Shown piece by piece: positions 57,805-64,000 of a stretch of DNA of 64,000 nucleotides (positions are counted from its first letter, which is position 1; each line of letters starts with the position of its first letter). The notes under the pieces are model-generated. The model was not told the origin of the DNA, made no database searches, and saw only the letters and a program-made list of their open reading frames with translations. This DNA is from Entoloma clypeatum (Eukaryota > Basidiomycota > Agaricomycetes > Agaricales > Entolomataceae): the NCBI GenBank assembly GCA_963565915.1, contig OY751494.1:1736001-1800000 (forward strand), given 5' to 3'. A program made the translations under genes and the position numbers.

Positions 57805-58017
57805 AATTCCCCTCCTGTCGAGAGAAAGGAGAGAGAGATGTTGTACATTATCGAAATATCAAAAAAAAAAAAAACCTGCTCAAAAGGCAGAATATCCCAA
57901 AGTACGAAAACGAACAAGATTTAGACAGGGTAATCATGAGGGCATAGGTATAATCAGTGTAGTCGTGAAAACATGAACGATGATAGAAAGGACAAAGGAA
58001 CTATCTCTCATCGGAAT
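57805..58017. other. Intergenic region between convergent HBS1 and the CRP1-like gene
   Basis: 213 bp of 3' flanks with an A14 run at 57861-57874. No gene seen. Confidence 0.5.
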
Positions 58018-59742
58018 CTACTTTTTCTCCTTCTCTTTATCATGGGAAAATATACTTTTCAATTTCCCGAAGAGCGAGACCCTCTTCTTCCGTGACGCCG
58101 CTGTGCTTGATTTTGAGGAGGACGGTGAACCATGGATTTTTGACTTCCATGTAAACTGTCGAATAGGTTCATTTGCAGCGGCAGCGGCAGCAGGGGCGTA
58201 TGGAGGTGGAACTTCCGCTGTAGCTGCCACCGTCGAGACCGGGGCCGATGCAGCCTCTTGTCGCTTCACTTCAGGAGCTGCTTCGGCAATGGGCGCGCCT
58301 AGCGTTGATAGGGTTTCATGCTGGGGAGGCACTTCTGCTGTAGGTGCGTCTTCCGGGGAGACCGTTGCCAGTTTCCCTTCAATTGGTTCCCTAGATACCG
58401 TCGAAGATAAAGGCGGCGCCACGTCATTGCCTGTCGAGTTCACCACTTGATCGGCCGGTGCTATGTGTTCCCCAGAAACAAGGGGAACTTCAGAGGCTAC
58501 TTCAGCTGGCTCCTCAATCGTCACGGCAGATGCTGTGACTTCCGTAGTGACGGGAGTGGCCACGATGACTTCGGGAATGGCAGTTTCGGCAGTGTTTTCT
58601 GTGACAGGTCCAGCTTCCAGTAATGTTTTAGTTGAATCGGCGGGTGTTAAGCTCATCTCCTTTTCCTCTTGTTGTGCATCAGGAGAGATGACTGGCTCGA
58701 CTGGTACAGGAACACCATTTTCAGTTGGGCTGATGGTCTGTTCAATTCCACCTTGCTCCGTGTTGTGACCGACCACAATAGGAGGACCATGAGTTGAGAT
58801 TTCTGTTCTAGGAAGTCTTGGAGCGGTTCGTTCTGTTGCATCGACAGCAGGCTCTCCAGTTGTGTTGTTCTCGCGTGCATTTACGGGAACAATCACGACA
58901 GGAACTGTGGGTAAAACTGATGGCTGTTCCACTACAGGCGTTTCGAGCTCGGGCTCGTGCACAGCAGCCGGAGGCTCGAGTGCCTCTGCTTGACTTTCAG
59001 GAACGTCAAATCCGCCATCAGGCTTGGGCGGAGGAATGGCAATCTAGCAAATCAGCAATTTAGTATATCAACTCGAAATAGGTTCTGGACAATCGTTCTT
59101 TACCTGTCCAGCATTGATAGGGTCCACCCCTACAACGCTATTTATTGCAGCGCCAAGACCAGACGCCACGTAGCCCAATGATGAGGATGTGCCCACACGC
59201 GCGGCCACAGTGTTGGCAAGATCTGAAACGAGCTGAAATGATGAGCGTCGGGAAACGACCTCTGGCTCGCTGTGAGCCGTTGGAACGACTCTCTTTAATT
59301 TTGCTGGGGCGATGCTATCGACTTCAAGCTTGTGATCTGAGGGCTGTTCCACTACACCGTCCTGCGGTTTGGGAGGTGCTTTATAGACGTTGTTGATATT
59401 TCCATCACGGTCCGTTTCTGTGGGCTGATCTTCCTTTACCATCCACCTCCCGTCTACGATAAACTTGTACGCAATCTTCTCGTCCCATGATATCGAGACG
59501 GACCCCTCGAACCCATGCGGACCTTTTGTCAGCGCACGGGATGCAGACCACTGGACAATCATTAGCCTGTAGCTTACTCTATCGAGTTGGACGATATGTA
59601 TTCACCTGGTCAAAAGTGCCCGTGACGATGACGACGTTTGGACCAGGGTGCGGCCTACGAGAGTTAGTTCTAGGAGGCCCAGAGGTAATATGAGAAGAGG
59701 GGAACCGCACCATCGGAATAGAACGTGGTGTTGGCTGGACAT
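58018..59742 (-). CDS. CRP1/MDG1-like protein with AMPK-type glycogen-binding (CBM48) domain
   Basis: The first exons read MSSQHHVLFRW, PHPGPNVVIVTGTFDQ and WSASRALTKGPHGFEGSVSI, then AYKFIVDGRWMVKEDQPTET with DRDGNINNVYKAP, an E-set/CBM48 domain as in AMPK beta subunits and in yeast Crp1 (cruciform-DNA-recognising) and Mdg1 (multicopy suppressor in pheromone signalling). A hydrophobic, Gly/Ala-rich segment follows (SDLANTVAARVGTSSSLGYV; VASGLGAAINSVVG). The large last exon (58018-59040 or so) is disordered, rich in Pro/Val/Glu/Thr, and ends with a basic tail RKKRVSLFGKLKSIFSHDKE. About 515 residues in four exons. Conservation of the sugar-binding aromatics was not assessed, so glycogen binding is not claimed. 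Confidence 0.82.
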
Positions 59743-59968
59743 CCTTGAGGTGGATTAGTGGAGCAGGTCAGGCGGGCGGGGGATGAGTGTACACATGCTT
59801 ACCTGTAATAAATAGTGTCTCTTTAGCGATGCCGCAACCCTTGAAAAGTTGGGAATTGACGGGACCCTGCAGAGATAGATAACAACTCATGTTTCTTGAC
59901 AGGAAGGACATGAGGCCTGAGGCCATGTGTACTGTAGTACGACCGTCTTTACATACTGACCAACATTC
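59743..59968. promoter_or_regulatory. Divergent promoter CRP1-like / EFM6
   Basis: 226 bp between opposite start codons. The minus-strand frame across it (59768-60067) overlaps EFM6 and is a shadow. No known motif recognised. Confidence 0.45.
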
Positions 59969-61071
59969 ATGCCTTTCAACAAAATCGCTCGCGATGAGGA
60001 GCTCGACCTCCTCGACCCTTTGCGGCATCTCATGCACGAAAGCGATCCCTCCAATGAACCACCGCACTCAACAATACTGCCTGATCAACCACTATCCATT
60101 CAGAACCAAACCCTTCAGCTAACCTTCTCGAGTCAACAAGAGCCCCCTATCACTATTTCCCTCTCAGTCGATGCTTCGCCAGGTTGCGGTGGAATTACCT
60201 GGCCTGCAGGAGAGGTCTGCCTCAGTTCTACTGTTCTCGGGGAAGACAGGAGCTTCAGCTGCTTCCCTGTCCACATAGGTGCTATCTAGATACATCGTCA
60301 AGAAAGGCCTTGCCTACATCAAAGACAAAACCATCCTTGAACTCGGCAGTGGGACAGGCCTCGTCGGCCTCGTAGCTGGAAAACTTGGCGGAAAAGTCTG
60401 GATAACCGACCAAGCGTTCGTCCCGTTCCAATTCTGTCCCACCACTCGCCTTTGCTCTCAATTGTGACGTATGTTATCTCGTCCGTTTTTCATAGGCCAT
60501 TATTAGACATCATGCGCCAGAATGTCGCCCTAAATGGCTTGGAGGGGGATGTAGAAGTCGCTGAGCTCAATTGGTGCGTCCCCGTTTTACTCGGATGTTG
60601 CGAGCCTCATTGGTCCAGGGGTTCTCCCATTCCTGAAGCTGTACCGTGCCCTGACATGATACTGGCTGCTGACTGTGTATATTTTGAGCCAGCGTTTCCG
60701 CTTCTTGTGCAGACGTTGTATGATTTGGGGGACGCGAGGACAGAAGTGCTGTTTTGTTACAAGAAACGGAGAAAGGTCCTCGCCAAGTTCCGGTGCAAGA
60801 TGCAACGTGCTGACCGACTTTAGGCCGATAAACGATTCTTTGCAATGCTGAAAAAAGCATTTTCGTGGACAGAGGTATCAATTGAAGTCTTTCTAAATTA
60901 GCGCAGCGCTCCTACAACCAACGACAGGTTTCAGACGACCCAAACAGCGACATTTATACTCGTGAGGCAATGTCGCTATTGCGACTCGTCAGAAGAGAGC
61001 CGTTGGCACGATCTCGGAATCAGGAAGAAGTGAAGCGTCGGGTGGATAGATGTGTAGCCCGTCATACGTGA
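59969..61071 (+). CDS. EFM6: Protein-lysine N-methyltransferase, EFM6/METTL21 family
   Basis: A class I SAM-dependent methyltransferase of family Methyltransf_16; Efm6 methylates a lysine of translation elongation factor 1A in yeast. After a 60-residue N-terminus with strands (TLQLTFSSQQEPPITISLSV) and ITWPAGE, the exons join to VLSRYIVKKGLAYIKDKTIL, ELGSGTGLVGLVAGKLGG (SAM motif I) and KVWITDQAPLLDIMRQNVAL with NGLEGDVEVAELNW. The post-I region DMILAADCVYFEPAFPLLVQ contains the motif corresponding to the family's (D/E)xxY signature, followed by YKKRRKADKRFFAMLKKAF. A last exon reads DDPNSDIYTREAMSLLRLVRR and ends at TGA 61069-61071. The final 30 residues are less certain. About 270 residues. 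Confidence 0.87.
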
Positions 61072-61190
61072 GGTGAGATGGTAATGAGCGTAGAGTTTGC
61101 GCGAAATTATTCAAACCGAAAATTAACGACATGCGTGGCAGGCGTGCGCCTATCGGGCTCCCGGATATTCGTGAAAAGGGCAACAGGCGT

Positions 61191-61617
61191 TTATTGTGCA
61201 ATAGTTTTGATCTAGAACACATTGTAAGGTATGTTGTGAGGGCAGAAGAACACATACTTGAACTCCATGGATGCCCTCTATGTCCCGTTTTAATGTCTCC
61301 GTGACGAGTTTGTGTTGCTTCACAATGGAAAGTCCTTTGAAGGACTGGCTAGCAATTGTGATTGCATAAAAAGAGCCACATCCCCCTGCATGCACATAAA
61401 GTCAACAAAGTTCCCCAATAGGGTGAAGATATGCACCTGAAACGTCTTGCACCAAAAGTTGCGAAGGGGCGAACTTGGCAGTTAGCTTGTCATGAATCGA
61501 TTGCTCTCCTTCTGAAAGGGAGCGCGAGGGTGCTGAGGCCGCTCGTCGAAATGCGGTGGAAGCAAAAGTGCGAGGGCGTAACGAGCGCGGGACGATGGCG
61601 CGGACGAAAGAGAGCAT
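61191..61617 (-). CDS. BOL3: Mitochondrial BolA-like protein (Bol3)
   Basis: A mitochondrial iron-sulfur cluster transfer factor acting with Nfu1/Grx5 late in [4Fe-4S] assembly. The presequence MLSFVRAIVPRSLRPRTFAS is Arg-rich without acids, then SEGEQSIHDKLTAKFAPSQLLVQDVSG. After an intron the core continues GGCGSFYAITIASQSFKGLS with IVKQHKLVTETLKRDIEGIHGVQ, holding the BolA C-G-S region and the conserved His of the VKQH motif. A last small exon adds IKTIAQ and stops at TAA 61191-61193. About 110 residues. An in-frame ATG at 61662 would add [15 protein letters not shown], but that leader is unlike a presequence, so 61617 is preferred. Start codons of BOL3 and COX15 are 52 bp apart. Confidence 0.9.
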
Positions 61618-61669
61618 GGCTGAGTAACAAACCACCGTCGACCCGCCGCATCTTCCGTCCATCGCGCCA
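61618..61669. promoter_or_regulatory. Very short divergent promoter BOL3 / COX15
   Basis: Only 52 bp lie between the two start codons, so core promoters must overlap coding sequence of the partner, or the transcripts overlap at their 5' ends. Both products are mitochondrial cofactor-assembly proteins. Confidence 0.6.
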
Positions 61670-63286
61670 ATGTTGCTGGCCGTGTTGAAGGCCGTTGCAC
61701 GCCTTGGCCCAGCGCGTACCCAACTCCGAGTTTGTCAAAATACCCTTCCAAAGCCCGTCCGTGCCACGCATATTGGCTATAGTTGTAGTACAACGCCTAG
61801 GAGCCTACTAGCAGCTCAGCTCCGCAACCTTTCTTGGAACAGTCCCTGTCGCTCGGTCCCTACGCGGTCTCTGCAGTCTCGCTTCTTCTCATCGGCCTCA
61901 GAACCCACCCCGCCTTTACCTATCTTACCACCGCGCTCTGTTGGAATATGGCTGATGATATCCTCCACTCTGGTCTTCGCCATTGTTGTCGTGGGTGGCG
62001 TAACTCGCCTCACCGAGTCCGGCCTAAGTATCACTGAATGGCGACCCATCACTGGCGTTCTCCCTCCTCTCTCGCACGAAGAATGGTCAGGTGAATTCGA
62101 GAAATACAAGGCAACACCGGAATTCAAGCTGTTTGTATTTCTTTCAACATATTGTGATACCCAGATCTCAAAATCCGCGCCTCTCACAGTCTAAACTCGT
62201 CCGCCAATCTTGACGACTTCAAATTCATTTACTCCATGGAATGGGGTCACCGTATTCTTGGTCGCCTCATTGGCCTCGTCTTTGTCGGCCCGCTCGTGTA
62301 CTTTATTGCCCGCAAGAAGATAGCCCCGCGCATGGCCGCCAAAATGACCGGCTTAGGTGCTCTCATTGGCGCCCAAGGTGTCCTTGGCTGGTACATGGTC
62401 CAGTCCGGCCTCGAACAGTCCATATTGGAAACCCCTGGCGCAGTTCCACGCGTCTCCCAATACCGGCTCGCGGCACATCTCGGCACTGCGCTTTTATTGT
62501 ATGCGGGGATGTTTGGTGCGGGTTTGGCTGTAATCAAGGACTGGAGGTTCAGCCGAGGTGCCCATTGGAGCGGGGTCAATACATCTCAGATGCAGTCCAC
62601 CTTGAGTAATCCTGCTATTCGGTCGTTCAAGATACAGGCATGGGCTGTAACTGGTCTTGTCTTTCTGACTGCTCTTTCGGGTTGGGACTTGTCTTTATTA
62701 AAAGTATTTGGTGTTATCATTACTGACGGCGTGATATACCCGTAGGTGCTTTCGTTGCTGGCTTGGATGCCGGTTTACTGTACAATGAGTTCCCCCTGAT
62801 GGGCGGGCGCCTTGTACCTCCAAGGGATGAACTTTTATCTCCAGCCTATGCTAAAACCGAAAACCACTCCGATCTTTGGTGGCGAAATATCTTCGAGAAC
62901 CCTACAACCGTCCAGTTCGACCACCGACTTCTGGTAAGATCTGTAAAGGAAATTTATTGGTGATGCTCAAGGATTATGCCCAGGCTACCACGACATACTT
63001 GAGCACAGCCCTTCTCTGGGCTCAGGCATACCGTCCGTCCCTACGCGCTGCTCTGCCTCCTCTTACTCGCATGGCAGCCACTGCCGCATTTGCGATGGCA
63101 AACTTCCAAGTCCTCTTAGGGATATCGACACTATTATACCTGGTCCCCATCCCATTGGCAGCTGCTCATCAAGCCGGGAGTGTGTTCCTTCTCAGCGCTA
63201 TGATGCATGTCTTGATTACCCTGCGAAGGCCAGGGTTGGCAGCTCGAATGTGGAGGAATGCAAGGAAATCAACGATCCAGAAGTGA
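61670..63286 (+). CDS. COX15: Haem A synthase (Cox15)
   Basis: An inner-membrane enzyme that oxidises the C8 methyl of haem O to the formyl of haem A for cytochrome oxidase. A long presequence of about 85 residues ([30 protein letters not shown]) precedes [20 protein letters not shown] with [18 protein letters not shown]. The four haem-ligand histidines are in [38 protein letters not shown] and [12 protein letters not shown]. Eight membrane helices can be traced ([22 protein letters not shown] marks the second half). Introns: after AAGCT near 62129, after CTTTCGG near 62680, and about 62934-62982, all GT..AG. About 490 residues, complete. Stop TGA 63284-63286. Confidence 0.95.
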
Positions 63287-63446
63287 TCACTCACGGGAGG
63301 GCATCACATAAACTAGAACTAGAAATATGTAGTAGAGGCACCAATCCACCACTCGTAGTATACAGCCTAATGAATACCTCTCACAATAGGCAAGCTTCGT
63401 GGCTTTCCATATAAGGAAAACAATTATTGAAACTAAAGAATACAAG

Positions 63447-64000
63447 CTATCCAGACATCTGTACATCTTGATCCCCTGTGGCCGCTGGTGGAGGGGCAGC
63501 AGCAGGAGTGGCATCTCCCTTGGGTACCATCGTTTTCAAGAATGGCTCCACGGTATCACCCTCAAGGATGCGGAACGGTCCAGAAGGGTTCACATTTTTC
63601 TCATGTACACTCGCAGGTCCAACAATACCGATCGAAGTGTTGTTCACATTGAGTTCCTTGTCCTGCTGCAGCGTTTCGCGCAATGCATGGAGACCATGCG
63701 TGATCAATTCTTCCAGTGTTGCTATGGGAAAATTATAGAATCTTGTGAGCACGAGGGGGAAAATGTCAGGACACGTACCATCTTCAAAACTCTCATAATG
63801 TTTTTCGAGATATGTCTTGGCACTCTGGCTTCTTGCGCCGATTGACATGGCGTAGTACTCGTACGAGTTACCGGACGGTGAGAATTCGTACAAATGAGGT
63901 CCCGTTTGGTCCTGCCCGATTACCAGGAAACCGACACCATATGGGCGACGGCCATATTCTTGGGTGTTAACTTGCGCCTCTGTTTTTTTATACGAGAGCA
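63447..64000 (-). CDS. PRE5: 20S proteasome subunit alpha-6 (PSMA1-type), 5' end beyond window
   Basis: C-terminal half of a proteasome alpha-ring subunit. Visible blocks are NTQEYGRRPYGVGFLVIGQD, TGPHLYEFSPSGNSYEYYAM and SIGARSQSAKTYLEKHYESF, diagnostic for the alpha-6 subunit, then after an intron (about 63718-63777) TLEELITHGLHALRETLQQD with KELNVNNTSIGIVG and EGDTVEPFLKTM. The tail (DATPAAAPPPAATGDQDVQ) is disordered and ends MSG at 63447. The N-terminal gate region lies outside the window; another acceptor may fall at about 63980. Stop TAG complement 63447-63449. Confidence 0.94.
   Translation of the reverse strand, partial: LSYKKTEAQVNTQEYGRRPYGVGFLVIGQDQTGPHLYEFSPSGNSYEYYAMSIGARSQSAKTYLEKHYESFEDGTCPDIFPLVLTRFYNFPIATLEELITHGLHALRETLQQDKELNVNNTSIGIVGPASVHEKNVNPSGPFRILEGDTVEPFLKTMVPKGDATPAAAPPPAATGDQDVQMSG

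Noticed and set aside
1..64000. A defence, secondary-metabolite or other multi-gene new system
   Set aside because: Neighbouring genes are conserved housekeeping genes in mixed orientations. The single intact P450 and the ABC transporter are 34 kb apart with no synthase, so no cluster is supported.
1..64000. tRNA, rRNA, CRISPR or long tandem repeats
   Set aside because: None recognised by eye; no cloverleaf with an intact T-loop motif or regularly spaced repeats were found, though a covariance search would be needed to exclude small RNAs.

Overview
The window is a piece of nuclear genome from a basidiomycete fungus, almost certainly an agaricomycete (mushroom-forming class). Nearly every gene is broken by many introns of about 50 nt with GT..AG ends. 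The proteins include families typical of agaricomycetes: a DUF6534 membrane protein, a DUF6741-like protein, a microsomal P450 of the O-methylsterigmatocystin-oxidoreductase-like group and an Mbp1-type APSES factor. No bacterial operons, tRNAs, rRNAs or CRISPR arrays were seen. About 30 protein genes are packed tightly on both strands; each call comes from splicing reading frames by eye, so family assignments are firmer than individual exon borders.

Layout. 1-6.2 kb: glycerophosphocholine acyltransferase GPC1 (5' end outside the window), tRNA adenosine deaminase TAD1, and a very intron-dense DUF6534 gene. 6.2-15 kb: an intact P450, COMPASS subunit SHG1, uroporphyrinogen decarboxylase HEM12, CDC14 phosphatase, then a decayed P450 pseudogene. 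15-23 kb: MBP1, mitochondrial ribosomal protein uL24m, an ENT nucleoside transporter, an NTF2-like protein, and a DUF6741-like protein. 23-33 kb: MRC1/claspin, a small membrane protein, tafazzin TAZ1, and a CAX-type cation/proton exchanger. 33-42 kb: THO2, interrupted by a 200-N assembly gap, and GTP cyclohydrolase I. 42-50 kb: an ABC half-transporter, a 723-bp element with 26-bp terminal inverted repeats, and PHO81. 50-64 kb: PEX12, a UPF0303/DUF336 protein, mitochondrial SSB RIM1, HBS1, a CRP1/MDG1-like protein, lysine methyltransferase EFM6, BOL3, COX15, and the proteasome subunit PRE5 (cut by the window edge).

Themes. The genes are mostly housekeeping: cell cycle and replication (CDC14, MBP1, MRC1), RNA biology (TAD1, THO2, HBS1), phosphate and lipid metabolism (PHO81, GPC1, TAZ1), mitochondrial function (uL24m, TAZ1, RIM1, BOL3, COX15), and haem or pterin cofactors (HEM12, COX15, GCH1). 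Several are head-to-head pairs with 52-226 bp between start codons. There is no secondary-metabolite cluster and no clearly new system. The most interesting points are an HBS1 gene built so that intron retention would yield a SKI7-like short isoform, the TIR element beside PHO81, a 23-exon DUF6534 gene with micro-exons, a decayed P450, the 52-bp BOL3/COX15 divergent promoter, and CACGTG motifs concentrated just upstream of start codons.
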